A stretch of DNA of 64,000 nucleotides from Prauserella salsuginis. Lineage in GTDB: Bacteria; Actinomycetota; Actinomycetes; Mycobacteriales; Pseudonocardiaceae. The translations under genes were made by a program, and so were the position numbers. Shown here one piece after another: positions 54,799-64,000 of this stretch; positions within the stretch are counted from its first letter, which is position 1; every line of letters starts with the position of its first letter. A model generated the notes under the pieces. The model had not been told where the DNA came from. It was given only the letters and a program-made list of their open reading frames with translations, and searched no databases. Location: positions 372,001 through 436,000 of the forward strand of contig NZ_JANBBF010000011.1 of assembly GCF_024648885.1 (NCBI RefSeq), read 5' to 3'.

Positions 54799-55206
54799 GT
54801 GAGTATCACGTTGCGCGGCCGGGGGAACGACAGTTCCCGGGCACGAGGCAGACGATCCCACCTCGACCTCGGCCGCAGGGGCGAAGACCTGGCGGCGCGG
54901 TATCTGACCGAACGCGGCCTGGTCGTGCTGAGCCGCAACTGGCGATGCCGGGAGGGTGAGCTCGACATCGTCGCGACCGACCGGTCCACCCTCGTCGTGT
55001 GCGAGGTCAAAACCCGGTCCGGGCACCGTTTCGGAGACCCGGCGGAGGCCGTCACCGACGACAAACAGGCACGGATCCGCAGGGTCACGTCGCGATGGCT
55101 GTCGGAGTTCCAGGTGGGCTGGTGCCCGATCCGGTTCGATGTGCTCTCCGTGGACTGCACGCCGGGTGGCGAGCCGACGGTGCGGCACATCGTGGGGGCG
55201 TTCTGA
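54799..55206 (+). CDS. YraN family protein (UPF0102 nuclease-like)
   Basis: A 135-residue protein with an endonuclease-like fold: GRRGEDLAARYLTERG then GELDIVA (D56), VCEVKTRSG (E69, K71) - the acid and Lys layout of restriction-type nucleases. UPF0102 proteins are linked to DNA processing but poorly studied. GTG start with GGGGG upstream. Its stop overlaps the comM start by one base (TGATG). Confidence 0.92.
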   Translation: MSITLRGRGNDSSRARGRRSHLDLGRRGEDLAARYLTERGLVVLSRNWRCREGELDIVATDRSTLVVCEVKTRSGHRFGDPAEAVTDDKQARIRRVTSRWLSEFQVGWCPIRFDVLSVDCTPGGEPTVRHIVGAF

Positions 55207-56717
55207 TGCCGCTCGCACGCGCCTGGTCGGTCGCCCTGATCGGCATCGACGGGCGGCCGGTGGAGATCGAGGCGGACATCGGTGCCGGACTGCCCGGGAC
55301 GAAACTCGTCGGCCTGCCGGACGCGGGCCTGCGGGAGGCCAAGGACCGGGTGCGGGCTGCGGTCCGCAACAGTGGTCAGCGTTGGCCCGACAGCAACGTG
55401 ACACTGGGTCTGTCGCCTGCGGATCTGCCGAAGGACGGCTCCGGCTACGACCTGGGGATCGCCGCGGCCGTGCTCGCGGCGTCCGGCGCGGTGCCCGCTC
55501 CGAAGCTGGTGGACACGATCCTGCTGGGGGAACTGGCGCTCGACGGCAGGGTCCGGCCGGTGCGCGGCGTGCTGCCGGCACTGCTGGCAGCGCGGAAGTC
55601 CGGCTACCGGCGGGCGGTGGTGGCACCCGAATCGCTCGCCGAAGGGTCATTGGTCGGCGGAATCGACGTACTGGCTGCCGGGCGCCTCGGTGAACTCATC
55701 GCCTGGCTGTGCGACGAGGACGGGCTGGACCGCGCCGAACCGGACCACGGCCGCGCCCAGCCGGAACACCCGGACCTGGCCGACGTCGCCGGACAACCCG
55801 AGGCCCGCTGGGCCCTCGAAGTCGCGGCGGCGGGCGGGCACAACCTGCTGATGACCGGCCCACCGGGGGTCGGCAAGACGATGCTGGCCACGCGCCTGCC
55901 GGGGCTGCTGCCCGCGCTCGGGGACGACGAAGCGCTCGAGGTCACCGCGGTGCACTCGGTCGACGGCTCTTTGGAACCCGACTCGCCGCTGGTGCGGGTG
56001 CCACCGTTCGTCGCGCCCCACCATTCGATCTCGGTCGCCGCGCTGATCGGCGGCGGCACCGGTATCGCCACGCCCGGTGTGATCAGCAAGGCGCATCGCG
56101 GGGTGCTCTTCCTCGACGAGGCTGCGGAGTACGGCGGCGAACGCCTCGACGCGCTGCGCACCGTGCTGGAGGAGGGTGAGGTGCGGATCGCCCGCTCGCG
56201 TGGCTCGGTCCGCTATCCGGCGCGATTCCAGCTGGTGCTGGCCACGAACACCTGCCCGTGCGCGCCCCCGCAGGAAACGGAGTGCCGGTGCAGCCCGGCG
56301 GCGCGGCGGCGGTATCTGGCGAAGCTGTCCGGTCCGTTGCTCGACCGGGTCGATCTGCGGGTGCGGATGCGCCCGGTGACCTCGATGAACATGGCGGGCG
56401 GCGAGTCGGCCGAGCCGACCGGGCGCGTTCGGGAACGTGTCGTCGCGGCGCGTGAGCGTGCGGCGAAGCGATGGTCGGACCACGGCTGGCAGACCAACGC
56501 CGAGGTGCCGGGCCCGGCGCTGCGCCGCGAGTTCGCCCTCCCGCCGGAGGCGACCCGACTGCTCGACCGCGGGTTGAGCCGGGGTGCCATCACCGCCCGC
56601 GGAGCCGACAGGTGCCTCCGCATCGCGTGGACGTTGTCGGACTTGGCGGAGGCCGACGAGCCGACCGCCGACCATGTCGCAGCCGCTCTCGAGTTCCGGG
56701 ATCGGAGGGCGGCATGA
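55206..56717 (+). CDS. YifB/ComM-type Mg chelatase-like AAA+ ATPase
   Basis: A 503-residue hexameric AAA+ protein. An N-terminal Lon-like domain (AWSVALIGIDGRPVEIEADI) is followed by Walker A GPPGVGKT (218-225), Walker B GVLFLDEAAE and a zinc-finger-like CPCAPPQETECRCSP. The Mg_chelatase C-terminal domain completes it. In Vibrio, ComM is a helicase that helps branch migration during natural transformation; in Actinobacteria its role is unproven. Located between yraN and dprA, both DNA-processing genes. Confidence 0.92.
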   Translation: MPLARAWSVALIGIDGRPVEIEADIGAGLPGTKLVGLPDAGLREAKDRVRAAVRNSGQRWPDSNVTLGLSPADLPKDGSGYDLGIAAAVLAASGAVPAPKLVDTILLGELALDGRVRPVRGVLPALLAARKSGYRRAVVAPESLAEGSLVGGIDVLAAGRLGELIAWLCDEDGLDRAEPDHGRAQPEHPDLADVAGQPEARWALEVAAAGGHNLLMTGPPGVGKTMLATRLPGLLPALGDDEALEVTAVHSVDGSLEPDSPLVRVPPFVAPHHSISVAALIGGGTGIATPGVISKAHRGVLFLDEAAEYGGERLDALRTVLEEGEVRIARSRGSVRYPARFQLVLATNTCPCAPPQETECRCSPAARRRYLAKLSGPLLDRVDLRVRMRPVTSMNMAGGESAEPTGRVRERVVAARERAAKRWSDHGWQTNAEVPGPALRREFALPPEATRLLDRGLSRGAITARGADRCLRIAWTLSDLAEADEPTADHVAAALEFRDRRAA

Positions 56718-57958
56718 ACGCCGAAGGCGACGCCGGAACCGGTCCCCGGGCGGAGGCGGCTGCCGACGCCGTGCACCGCGCCCGCGCGTACCTGCTCGGT
56801 GCCGCCGAGCCGCCCGCCCCTGCGCTCGCTGCGTTCGTCGCAGGACACGGCCCGATGGAAGCGGCCGAGCGGGTCCGCCGCGGTGACGTGCCCGAGCGGG
56901 TCGCGCAGGAGACCGAGGCGCGGCGCGACACGGACAGGTCGGAGAGGGACCTCGCCAGGGCTGCCGAAGCGGGCTACCGGCTGCTGACCCCGGAGGACGA
57001 CGAGTGGCCCGCGTGGCCGCTGTTGTCACTCGAGGTGGCTACCGGCCGTGGGGCGGACGGTGTCGCGCCGCCGCTCGGCCTGTGGGTCAGGGGAACGGCA
57101 CGGCTCGACGAGTCCGTGGATGGTGCGGTGGCGGTGGTCGGGGCGCGAGCCGCCACCGAGTACGGCGAGTATACCGCGGCGGAACTCGCGCACGGACTCG
57201 TGGCCGAGGGCGTGGCGGTCTTCTCCGGTGCGGCCTACGGCATCGACGGTGCCGCCCATCGTGGCGCGCTGGCCGCCGGTGGTCCGACCGTGGCGGTGCT
57301 GGGCTGCGGACTCGATGCCGGTTACCCGGCGGGGCATGTCGGACTGCTCAATCGGATCGCCGACCGGGGTGCGGTGATCAGCGAATATCCTCCGGGTGCA
57401 CCGCCGGCGCGCCACCGATTCCTCGTCCGGAACCGGCTGCTCGCGGCGCTCACCGCTGGAACGGTCGTCGTCGAGGCCGGCCGGCGGAGCGGTGCCCGCA
57501 ACACGTCGTCGACGGCCGGAGTGCTCGGCAAGGTCGTCATGGCGGTTCCGGGGCCGGTCGGTTCCGCGACGTCGGTCGGCTGTCACGAGCTGATCCGCGA
57601 GGCGTACGCGACGTTGGTGGGATCGGTCTCCGACGTGCTCAGCACCGTCGGACGACTGGGGGACCACGGAGGCGAGGCGACCGCGCCGCGGCCTCGAAGG
57701 CCGACCGACGAACTCGGCCCACAGGCCCTGCGTGTGCACGAGGCGCTGGGCAGACGGCGGGGCCTGTCGCCGGAAGCCGTGGCCGAGGAATCGGGTGTAC
57801 CGCTCGCTCGCGTGCGCGCGTTGTTGCCGGAACTGGAACTGTCCGGGCTCGCTGAGCGCTGCGAGACCGGCTGGAGACTCGCCGCCGGTGTCCCCGATCG
57901 AGTGATTTCGCCCGGTAGTGGGACGGGAACGGGCGAGAACCGCCCGCGTACCGGCTGA
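56714..57958 (+). CDS. dprA: DNA-processing protein DprA
   Basis: A 414-residue protein that loads RecA on incoming single-strand DNA. The Rossmann core reads [42 protein letters not shown] and [14 protein letters not shown]; a winged-helix DprA C-domain ([30 protein letters not shown]) follows. The core starts near 138 after a 130-residue SAM-like part. The ATG overlaps comM (ATGA). A 16-residue Gly/Thr tail is non-conserved. Confidence 0.94.
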   Translation: MNAEGDAGTGPRAEAAADAVHRARAYLLGAAEPPAPALAAFVAGHGPMEAAERVRRGDVPERVAQETEARRDTDRSERDLARAAEAGYRLLTPEDDEWPAWPLLSLEVATGRGADGVAPPLGLWVRGTARLDESVDGAVAVVGARAATEYGEYTAAELAHGLVAEGVAVFSGAAYGIDGAAHRGALAAGGPTVAVLGCGLDAGYPAGHVGLLNRIADRGAVISEYPPGAPPARHRFLVRNRLLAALTAGTVVVEAGRRSGARNTSSTAGVLGKVVMAVPGPVGSATSVGCHELIREAYATLVGSVSDVLSTVGRLGDHGGEATAPRPRRPTDELGPQALRVHEALGRRRGLSPEAVAEESGVPLARVRALLPELELSGLAERCETGWRLAAGVPDRVISPGSGTGTGENRPRTG

Positions 57959-58025
57959 TTGCAGCTTGATCATCGAGGTGTGGCGATGCTTGACCCCGTT
58001 CGTGGCGTGGCCCAGCGTCGGCGGC

Positions 58026-59150
58026 ATGAGTTCTTCGACAGCGCGCGGGCGGCGGTCCGCGGGCACCGCAGGTCGCCGCGCGGACCTGCGCCGGTTGCGC
58101 CAGCGGCTGCCGGTGCGCGCCGCAACCGTCGTCGATGACTACGAGCGGCACCTTGCGTCCGAACGAGGGCTGTCGGAGCACACGGTTCGCGCCTATGTCG
58201 GTGACGTCGTGTCGATGCTGGCGTTCCTCCACGGACTCGACGGTGCCGGGGAAACCGGGGAAGCCGAATCCGACGGTGCGGATTCCGGCGGCACGAATTC
58301 CGGCGAGGCCGACCCCGGCGACGGCAGGTCGGCCGGCGCAGGCTCCGGTGAGCCCGGCGGGCCCGGTGAGCCCGGTGGGCTCGGTGGGCTCGACATCGGG
58401 GTGCTGCGTGCCTGGCTGGCGCAACAGCGCGGCGAAGGCCACAGCCGCACCACACTCGCGCGGCGGGCGGCCTCGGCGAGGACGTTCACCGCGTGGGCCG
58501 CGGACCGCGGACTGCTGGCGGTCGATCCGGGGCTCCGGCTGGCTGCTCCGAAGGCACACCGCAGGTTGCCCGGGGTGTTGCGGCAGGAACAGGCCTCCGA
58601 CGTCATGGGTGCGTCCGCAACGGGGGCGCAACAGGAGGATCCGGTCGCCCTGCGTGATTACGCACTCCTGGAGATGCTGTACGCGACGGGAATGCGGGTG
58701 GCCGAACTGTGCGCCGTCGACGTGGACGACGCCGACCTCGACAGCAGGCTCGTGCGGGTGTTCGGCAAGGGATCGAAGGAACGGATGGTTCCGTTCGGGT
58801 TGCCCGCCGAACGGGCGCTGCGGTCGTGGCTCGACGCGGGTCGCGGCGCGCTGGTCACCGCGTCGTCGGGCGCTGCGCTGTTCCTCGGCGCCCGGGGCGG
58901 GCGGATCGACCAGAGGACTGTGCGGCGCGTCGTGCACGACGCCGTAGAGTCGGTGCCCGGCGCGGCGGGCATGGGCCCGCACGGGCTGCGGCACACGGCG
59001 GCGACGCACCTGCTCGAAGGGGGAGCGGATCTGCGAAGCGTTCAGGAACTGCTCGGTCACGCTACGCTGTCCACGACGCAGCTCTACACGCACGTGACCG
59101 TCGAGCGGCTGAAGGCGATTCATGACCGAACCCACCCCCGTGCCCAATGA
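58026..59150 (+). CDS. xerC: Tyrosine recombinase XerC
   Basis: Resolves chromosome dimers at dif with its partner recombinase. Catalytic residues: R224 (ATGMRVAEL), K248 (FGKGSKER), H319-x-x-R322 (HGLRH), H345 (LLGHATLS) and Tyr354 (TQLYTHV). The 374 residues exceed the usual ~300, because about 50 residues (72-122) of Gly/Ala/Asp/Ser low-complexity sequence interrupt the N-terminal core-binding domain. The ATG 58026 start is likely; no strong ribosome site. It overlaps whiG by 29 bp. Confidence 0.93.
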   Translation: MSSSTARGRRSAGTAGRRADLRRLRQRLPVRAATVVDDYERHLASERGLSEHTVRAYVGDVVSMLAFLHGLDGAGETGEAESDGADSGGTNSGEADPGDGRSAGAGSGEPGGPGEPGGLGGLDIGVLRAWLAQQRGEGHSRTTLARRAASARTFTAWAADRGLLAVDPGLRLAAPKAHRRLPGVLRQEQASDVMGASATGAQQEDPVALRDYALLEMLYATGMRVAELCAVDVDDADLDSRLVRVFGKGSKERMVPFGLPAERALRSWLDAGRGALVTASSGAALFLGARGGRIDQRTVRRVVHDAVESVPGAAGMGPHGLRHTAATHLLEGGADLRSVQELLGHATLSTTQLYTHVTVERLKAIHDRTHPRAQ

Positions 59151-60309
59151 CACCGGTGGAGTTTCGGCCCATACGGTCGCGAGCAGGGCGGGTGAGACCG
59201 TGACATCCACTCGTGAACCCTCCGACGCGCCCACCGCGGAGCCGCCCGTCGGTGACGCAGCACCCGCCAGCTACGGAGCACCCGGAACGGACGGGGTACC
59301 CGGCGCCGACGCAGCGTCTGGCGCCGACGCAACGGCCGGCACGGACGCAGCGGCCGGCACGGACGCAACGCCCGGCACGGACGCCCCGGTCGCCGTCGAC
59401 GCCACCGGCACCGATGCAGCCGCTGCCGCTGCCGCCGTGACGGACACCCCGGTGGCCGGGGTCGACCGGGCCGACGATGACGCGCCGGCCAGTGGCCCTG
59501 CTCGCCCCCTACCGGCCGACGCGAACGGCTCCGGCGGTGGCCGGGCCGAAGCGGATGCCGCGATCAAGGCGTTGTGGCACGAGTTCGCCACCGAGCCGTC
59601 GCAGCGCGTGCGTGATCGCCTCGTGCTGCACTACGCGCCGCTGGTCAAGTACGTCGCCGGCCGAGTGGGCACGGGACTGCCCACCCACGTCGACGTCGCG
59701 GACCTGATCCAGTCGGGCATCTTCGGGCTCGTCGACGCGATCGAGAAGTTCGACCCGGACCGCGGGCTGCGGTTCGAGACCTACGCGATGCAGCGCATCC
59801 GCGGCGCGATCCTCGACGACCTGCGGTCGCAGGATTGGGTCCCACGCGTCGTCCGCAGCCGTGCCCGCGAGGTGGAACGCACACTCGAGCGGCTCGGAGC
59901 GCGGCTCGGCCGGACGCCGACGGACGCCGAGGTCGCCGCCGAACTGGGCATCTCACTGGGCGAACTGCACGATCTCTACGGGCAGTTGCGGCTCACCAGC
60001 GTCGTCGCGCTCGAGACGCTCGTCGCGGCAGGCCGGGACAGCGAATCGGTCGTCGAATCGCTGCCCGACGACGAGGCGGTCGATCCCGCGGCCGTGCTCG
60101 TCGACCGCGACAACCGCAAGCAGCTCGCCGACGCCATCGCTCAGCTCAACGAGCGGGACCGCATCGTCGTCAGCCTCTACTACTTCGAGAGCCTGACGCT
60201 CGCCGAGATCGGCAAGGTCCTCGGCGTGACCGAATCGCGGGTCAGCCAGCTGCACACGCGGGCGGTTCTGCGGTTGCGCGCGAAACTCCAGGAGCAGTCC
60301 GGGACCTGA
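59122..60309 (+). CDS. whiG: FliA/WhiG-family sigma factor
   Basis: A sigma-28-type factor; in Streptomyces, WhiG starts spore formation in aerial hyphae. The sigma domains begin around 148: region 2 ([18 protein letters not shown]... [32 protein letters not shown]), region 3 ([20 protein letters not shown]) and region 4 ([24 protein letters not shown]). An N-terminal extension of about 145 Ala/Asp/Thr/Pro residues is unusual and includes six 6-residue repeats. The ATG 59122 overlaps xerC; an internal start would give the normal ~250-280-residue size. Confidence 0.9.
   Translation: MTEPTPVPNDTGGVSAHTVASRAGETVTSTREPSDAPTAEPPVGDAAPASYGAPGTDGVPGADAASGADATAGTDAAAGTDATPGTDAPVAVDATGTDAAAAAAAVTDTPVAGVDRADDDAPASGPARPLPADANGSGGGRAEADAAIKALWHEFATEPSQRVRDRLVLHYAPLVKYVAGRVGTGLPTHVDVADLIQSGIFGLVDAIEKFDPDRGLRFETYAMQRIRGAILDDLRSQDWVPRVVRSRAREVERTLERLGARLGRTPTDAEVAAELGISLGELHDLYGQLRLTSVVALETLVAAGRDSESVVESLPDDEAVDPAAVLVDRDNRKQLADAIAQLNERDRIVVSLYYFESLTLAEIGKVLGVTESRVSQLHTRAVLRLRAKLQEQSGT
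59284..59391 (+). repeat. 18-bp tandem repeat in whiG N-terminal extension
   Basis: Six consecutive 18-bp in-frame units encode [36 protein letters not shown] (residues 55-90). The units differ by a few bases, so expansion is not very recent. Confidence 0.85.
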
Positions 60310-60314
60310 GACGG

Positions 60315-61187
60315 TCAGCCGGGCCACGGCTTCAGCCGCAGCGGGCCCGCTGCGGGCACGACGGTGAGTGGGTCCAGGTACCGTTCGCCGCGCCGCAACC
60401 CCCAGTGCAGGCATGCCGCGCGGTCACAACCGTCGTGGCCGCGGGTGACCGTGCCGATGCGTCGACCCGCCTCCACCCGCTCTCCCTCGGCGACCTGCAC
60501 CGACAGTGGTTCGTACGTCGTGCGCAGGCCACCGGGGTGTTCGATCGACACGACGCCCCTGCCCGCGAGGTCACCGGCGTGGACGATCCGCCCGGCGGCG
60601 GCCGCCGACACCGGTTTCCCGGGTTCGGCGGCCAGGTCGACACCCCGATGGCCGGGGCCGTACTCGCTGTCCGGGGGATCGAACGGCCGCACCACCTCCG
60701 GTTGCGGAGTCAACGGCCAGGTGAACGTCACCTCGGCATGCGGCTCGCCCGTGGCACGCAAGGACCGCACGGCGGCTGTCTCGGCACCTGCGACCTCGGC
60801 ACCTGCGACCTCGGCACCTGCGACCTCGGCACCTGCGACCTCGGCACCTGCGACCTCGGCACCTGCGATCTCGGTCCCGGCCGTCCCTCCCGCCCCGGAC
60901 CGCGGGCCCGGTGCGGCCGTGATGTCCGGCGGGGCGAGCGCCGTGACGGCGGTGACAACGGTGACGACGGCGGTGACGACGGCGGTGACGACCGCGACCG
61001 CCACTGCGACGCCGCTGGTGACGGTCGCGGCCCCGGCCCCGCGGAGCTGTCCCGGAGAGGGTGCCGCCGGTGTACGGACCGCGATGACGGTACGTGCCCG
61101 CCGCCGCGGCCCGTTCCGGCCACGTCCGGCTGCGCACGAGCGGCGTGGCGGAACCGCGGGCGGTCGCGCGATCGAACGGAACCTCAT
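60315..61187 (-). CDS. M23 (LytM) family peptidase-like membrane protein
   Basis: A 290-residue protein with a basic N-terminus, one Val/Thr-rich membrane helix (about 58-84), a linker with six AGAEV repeats (107-136) and a C-terminal LytM domain. Zinc ligands H180 and D184 (GHRGVDLAA) and H261 are present. The usual HxH reads CLH (C259-L-H261), so the first, catalytic His is Cys. It may therefore bind wall material without cutting it, or cut weakly. Homologous position to Rv2891. Converges on whiG (5 bp). Confidence 0.82.
   Translation of the reverse strand: MRFRSIARPPAVPPRRSCAAGRGRNGPRRRARTVIAVRTPAAPSPGQLRGAGAATVTSGVAVAVAVVTAVVTAVVTVVTAVTALAPPDITAAPGPRSGAGGTAGTEIAGAEVAGAEVAGAEVAGAEVAGAEVAGAETAAVRSLRATGEPHAEVTFTWPLTPQPEVVRPFDPPDSEYGPGHRGVDLAAEPGKPVSAAAAGRIVHAGDLAGRGVVSIEHPGGLRTTYEPLSVQVAEGERVEAGRRIGTVTRGHDGCDRAACLHWGLRRGERYLDPLTVVPAAGPLRLKPWPG
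60781..60870 (-). repeat. 15-bp tandem repeat in the M23 gene
   Basis: Six consecutive copies of TCGGCACCTGCGACC, the first five identical and the last with one change, encode AGAEV on the minus strand. The near identity points to recent slippage expansion. Confidence 0.92.
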
Positions 61188-61557
61188 CTGCCCAGCGTCC
61201 CGCTGCGAATGCCGGCGGTGGTCGTGCGCTGCGAATCTGTGGATGGCCGACGTCGATGTGGACAACTCGTGGCGGCCGGGCCTCCGGGTCGAGCGCCGAT
61301 GGCCGGGCGGCGTACACTACTTGGCGCAGTCTGTGTTCACACAGGCTGACTTCGCGTGCACGTGCGTGCCCCGCCAGCGGTTTCGGCCGTCACGGGGCGA
61401 CGGTGCCCGGCGGTCTCCCGGACCGAGGAACGACCCGGGAGTCCGGACGCCGGCACGGCACCAGGGCGGCCACCGACCCCGGTGGACCGCGACAACCGGC
61501 CCCGCGCGCCGGACGAGACGTCCGGTGCGCCTAGACAGAAGAGGTGCGAATCAGGCC
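61188..61557 (+). promoter_or_regulatory. Divergent region with DnaA box, rpsB promoter and leader
   Basis: 370 bp between the M23 gene and rpsB. TGTGGACAA at 61257-61265 is a minus-strand DnaA box; TGTGGATGG at 61238 is a weaker match. TACACT (61313-61318) is the probable rpsB -10, followed by TTGGCGC (61321-61327) and a stem CTGTG-TTCA-CACAG (61331-61344). The long remaining leader (61345-61557) has no gene and may be a control region. Confidence 0.5.
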
Positions 61558-62367
61558 ATGGCCGTCGTCACCATGAAGCAGCTGCTCGATTCCGGCGTGC
61601 ACTTCGGGCACCAGACCCGCCGCTGGAATCCGAAGATGAAGCGCTACATCCTCACCGAGCGCAACGGCATCTACATCATCGACCTGCAGCAGACGCTGAG
61701 CTACATCGACCGCGCGTTCGAGTTCGTCAAGGAGACGGTCGCGCACGGCGGCACGATCCTGTTCGTCGGCACGAAGAAGCAGGCGCAGGAGGCCATCGCG
61801 ACGGAGGCCCAGCGTGTGGGCATGCCGTTCGTGAACCAGCGCTGGCTCGGCGGCATGCTGACCAACTTCCAGACCGTGCACCGTCGTCTTCAGCGGCTCA
61901 AGGAGCTGGAGTCGATGGAGCAGACCGGCGGCTTCCAGGGGCTGAACAAGCGCGAGATCCTCACGCTCACCCGTGAGAAGGACAAGCTGGAGAGGACTCT
62001 CGGCGGTATCCGCGACATGTCCAGGGTGCCGAGCGCCATCTGGATCGTGGACACCAAGAAGGAGCACATCGCCGTCGGCGAGGCGCGCAAGCTCAACATC
62101 CCGGTCGTGGCGATCCTCGACACGAACTGCGACCCGGACGAGGTCGACTACCCGATCCCGGGCAACGACGACGCGATCCGCTCGGCCGCCCTGCTGACCA
62201 AGGTCGTCGCCGAGGCCGCCGCCGCGGGCCTGATGGCTCGTTCCGGTCGCAACGGTGCCGCCCCCGAGGGTGAGGACAAGCCCGAGGCCGCTGCCGAGCC
62301 GCTTCCCGAGTGGGAGCAGGAGCTGCTCGCCGGCTCCGAGGCCGCCGGGCAGAGCACCGCTTCCTGA
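61558..62367 (+). CDS. rpsB: 30S ribosomal protein uS2
   Basis: uS2 of 269 residues: [24 protein letters not shown] in pieces, [17 protein letters not shown] and [25 protein letters not shown]. The C-terminal 45 residues are an Ala/Glu-rich extension common in Actinobacteria. It is followed 51 bp later by tsf, the standard pairing. Confidence 0.98.
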   Translation: MAVVTMKQLLDSGVHFGHQTRRWNPKMKRYILTERNGIYIIDLQQTLSYIDRAFEFVKETVAHGGTILFVGTKKQAQEAIATEAQRVGMPFVNQRWLGGMLTNFQTVHRRLQRLKELESMEQTGGFQGLNKREILTLTREKDKLERTLGGIRDMSRVPSAIWIVDTKKEHIAVGEARKLNIPVVAILDTNCDPDEVDYPIPGNDDAIRSAALLTKVVAEAAAAGLMARSGRNGAAPEGEDKPEAAAEPLPEWEQELLAGSEAAGQSTAS

Positions 62368-62418
62368 TCCCGTACCGACACCACCTGCGCATCCAGCGAC
62401 AGAGAACGGAAACGCACG

Positions 62419-63243
62419 ATGGCGAACTACACCGCGGCAGACGTCAAGCGCCTCCGCGAACTCACCGGCTCCGGCATGATGGACTGCAAGAAGGCGCTGG
62501 AGGAGAGCGAAGGCGACTTCGACAAGGCCGTTGAAATCCTGCGCATCAAGGGCGCCAAGGATGTCGGCAAGCGGGCCGAGCGGTCGACCGCAGAGGGCCT
62601 GGTGGCCGGCGCCGGCGGTGCCCTGATCGAGCTGAACTCCGAGACCGACTTCGTCGCGAAGAACGAGGAGTTCCAGCAGCTGGCCGACAAGCTCGTCGAG
62701 GTCGCCCAGCAGCAGAAGACCGACGACGTCGAGAAGTTCAAGGCCGCAGAGGTCGACGGCAAGTCCGTCGCCGAGGTCGTCCAGGAGCTCTCGGCGAAGC
62801 TCGGTGAGAAGCTCGAGGTCCGCCGGGTCACGTACTTCGACGGCAACGTCGAGACGTACCTGCACCGTCGCGGCTCCGGGCTGCCGCCCGCGGTCGGCGT
62901 GCTCATCGAGTACACCGGCGAGGGCGAGGCGGCCGCCGAGGCCGCCCGCGGCGCGGCGCTGCAGGTCGCGGCGCTGAAGGCGCAGTACCTGACGCGTGAC
63001 GAGGTGCCGTCCGACGTCGTCGACAACGAGCGTCGGATCGCCGAGTCGACCGCCCGCGAGGAGGGCAAGCCGGAGCAGGCCTTGCCGAAGATCATCGAGG
63101 GCAAGGTCAACGCGTACTACAAGGACAACGTGCTGCTGGAGCAGCCGTCGGTCACGGACAACAAGAAGACCGTGAAGGCGCTGCTCGACGAGGCCGGGGT
63201 CACCGTGACGCGGTTCGCCCGCTTCGAGGTCGGCCAGGCCTGA
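62419..63243 (+). CDS. tsf: Elongation factor Ts
   Basis: EF-Ts (274 residues) recycles EF-Tu by exchanging GDP. The UBA-like start [28 protein letters not shown] and the [10 protein letters not shown] signature are intact. Two core subdomains follow, and the C-terminus lacks the mitochondrial or gamma-proteobacterial coiled-coil insert. Translation site upstream is weak (GGAAACG). Confidence 0.98.
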   Translation: MANYTAADVKRLRELTGSGMMDCKKALEESEGDFDKAVEILRIKGAKDVGKRAERSTAEGLVAGAGGALIELNSETDFVAKNEEFQQLADKLVEVAQQQKTDDVEKFKAAEVDGKSVAEVVQELSAKLGEKLEVRRVTYFDGNVETYLHRRGSGLPPAVGVLIEYTGEGEAAAEAARGAALQVAALKAQYLTRDEVPSDVVDNERRIAESTAREEGKPEQALPKIIEGKVNAYYKDNVLLEQPSVTDNKKTVKALLDEAGVTVTRFARFEVGQA

Positions 63244-63256
63244 GTCCGCTCGCACG

Positions 63257-63297
63257 CATGTGCCCCGTCTCCCGCCAGGCCGGAGGCGGGGCACATG
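63257..63297 (+). terminator. Hairpin terminator after tsf
   Basis: CATGTGCCCCG (63257-63267) and CGGGGCACATG (63287-63297) form an 11-bp stem, extended inward by CTCC/GGAG with a mismatch. It lies 14 bp after the tsf stop and separates rpsB-tsf from pyrH. Confidence 0.8.
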
Positions 63298-63358
63298 TGC
63301 GAGACCCACATCGATACCCCTCCGATCGCCGCCCGTAGACGCTGAAGGGACCCCGGAC

Positions 63359-64000
63359 ATGACCGAAGGACAGACCGACCGGCCCGGACGCGGATACCGG
63401 AGAGTCCTGCTGAAGCTCGGTGGCGAGATGTTCGGCGGTGGCTCCGTCGGCGTCGACCCGGACGTGGTCCACTCGGTCGCCGTGCAGATCGCCGAGGTCG
63501 TGCGTGACGGCGCGCAGATCGCGGTCGTCATCGGCGGCGGCAACTTCTTCCGCGGTGCGGAGTTGTCGACACGTGGACTCGACCGTGACCGCGCCGACTA
63601 CATGGCGATGCTCGGCACCGTGATGAACTCGCTGGCGTTGCAGGACTTCCTCGAGAAGGAAGGCGTGCCGACGCGCGTGCAGACCGCCATCACGATGGGG
63701 CAGGTCGCCGAGCCGTACATTCCGCGCCGGGCGGAGCGTCACCTGGAGAAGGGTCGCGTGGTCATCTTCGGCGCGGGCACCGGCATGCCCTACTTCTCCA
63801 CCGACACCGCCGCGGCCCAGCGTGCGCTGGAGATCGGCTGCGACGCCGTGCTGATGGCGAAGGCCGTCGACGGTGTGTTCACCGCCGACCCCCGGGTGGA
63901 TGCGAGTGCCAAGCTGTACGACGAGATCACCCACCGCGAGGTGCTCGAGCGCGGCCTCAAGGTGGCCGACACGACGGCGTTCAGCCTGTGCATGGACAAC
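63359..64000 (+). CDS. pyrH: UMP kinase, N-terminal part
   Basis: 214 codons of bacterial UMP kinase, which makes UDP and is controlled by GTP/UTP; the gene runs past the window end. The amino-acid-kinase fold is clear: [45 protein letters not shown] and the [14 protein letters not shown] uridine-site block. GAAGGGA at 63344 sets the ATG. Next in the conserved order should come frr. Confidence 0.97.
   Translation, partial: MTEGQTDRPGRGYRRVLLKLGGEMFGGGSVGVDPDVVHSVAVQIAEVVRDGAQIAVVIGGGNFFRGAELSTRGLDRDRADYMAMLGTVMNSLALQDFLEKEGVPTRVQTAITMGQVAEPYIPRRAERHLEKGRVVIFGAGTGMPYFSTDTAAAQRALEIGCDAVLMAKAVDGVFTADPRVDASAKLYDEITHREVLERGLKVADTTAFSLCMDN

Overview
The window is a high-GC actinobacterial chromosome segment. 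Translated products, GTG/TTG start usage and gene order point to the Pseudonocardiaceae (Saccharomonospora/Prauserella/Amycolatopsis-like); the genus is a guess. A WhiG-type sigma factor with no flagellar genes nearby suggests a sporulating, filamentous organism. No rRNA, tRNA, CRISPR array, insertion sequence or prophage is visible.

The backbone follows the order known from Mycobacterium tuberculosis Rv2927c down to Rv2883c: sepIVA (partial), DUF177, rpmF, rnc, mutM, acyP, smc, ftsY, amt-glnB-glnD, ffh, amidohydrolase, rpsP-khpA-rimM-trmD, rplS, lepB, rnhB, DUF2469, yraN-comM-dprA, xerC, whiG, an M23 peptidase, rpsB, tsf and pyrH (partial). These genes serve translation, secretion (SRP and signal peptidase I), chromosome maintenance, DNA processing and nitrogen sensing.

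Accessory DNA sits in breaks of this order. At 8.2-11.7 kb there is a methyltransferase and an anmK-symporter pair whose upstream sequence closely resembles a DasR (GlcNAc regulator) site. Between ftsY and amt lie about 27 kb that are absent at this place in mycobacteria. They hold four tandem DUF4333 lipoprotein genes; an IclR/malate synthase/aldolase-like unit; a DUF222-HNH gene; a lone 5-oxoprolinase subunit A; an ABC-class ATPase; and a purine/ureide degradation island at 24.8-38.5 kb. The island contains pucR, three-subunit xanthine dehydrogenase with an embedded 8-oxoguanine deaminase-like amidohydrolase, a nucleobase permease, uricase, HIU hydrolase, OHCU decarboxylase, two further regulators, hydroxypyruvate isomerase and allantoinase. 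Together they would convert hypoxanthine/xanthine through urate and allantoin to allantoate, with glyoxylate entering malate through AceB. Allantoicase, ureidoglycolate enzymes and glyoxylate carboligase are not in the window. The nearby amt-glnB-glnD operon has GlnR-box-like half sites upstream.

Several non-coding signals stand out. There are dispersed 15-21 bp tandem repeats in intergenic regions (4.1, 15.4, 19.9, 31.4 and 38.6 kb) and long GC-rich hairpins between converging genes. Paired 15-bp elements exactly 21 bp apart lie before aceB, and a leaderless promoter with an overlapping palindrome precedes uraD. Two DnaA boxes precede yraN-comM-dprA. A 27-bp direct repeat flanks a hairpin-bearing insert after allB. 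No wholly new multi-gene system is certain. The best candidates are the DasR-linked AnmK/SSS pair, the DUF4333 array, the MTH1187-like/HTH regulator beside the uricolytic operon, and the ABC-class ATPase next to pucR.
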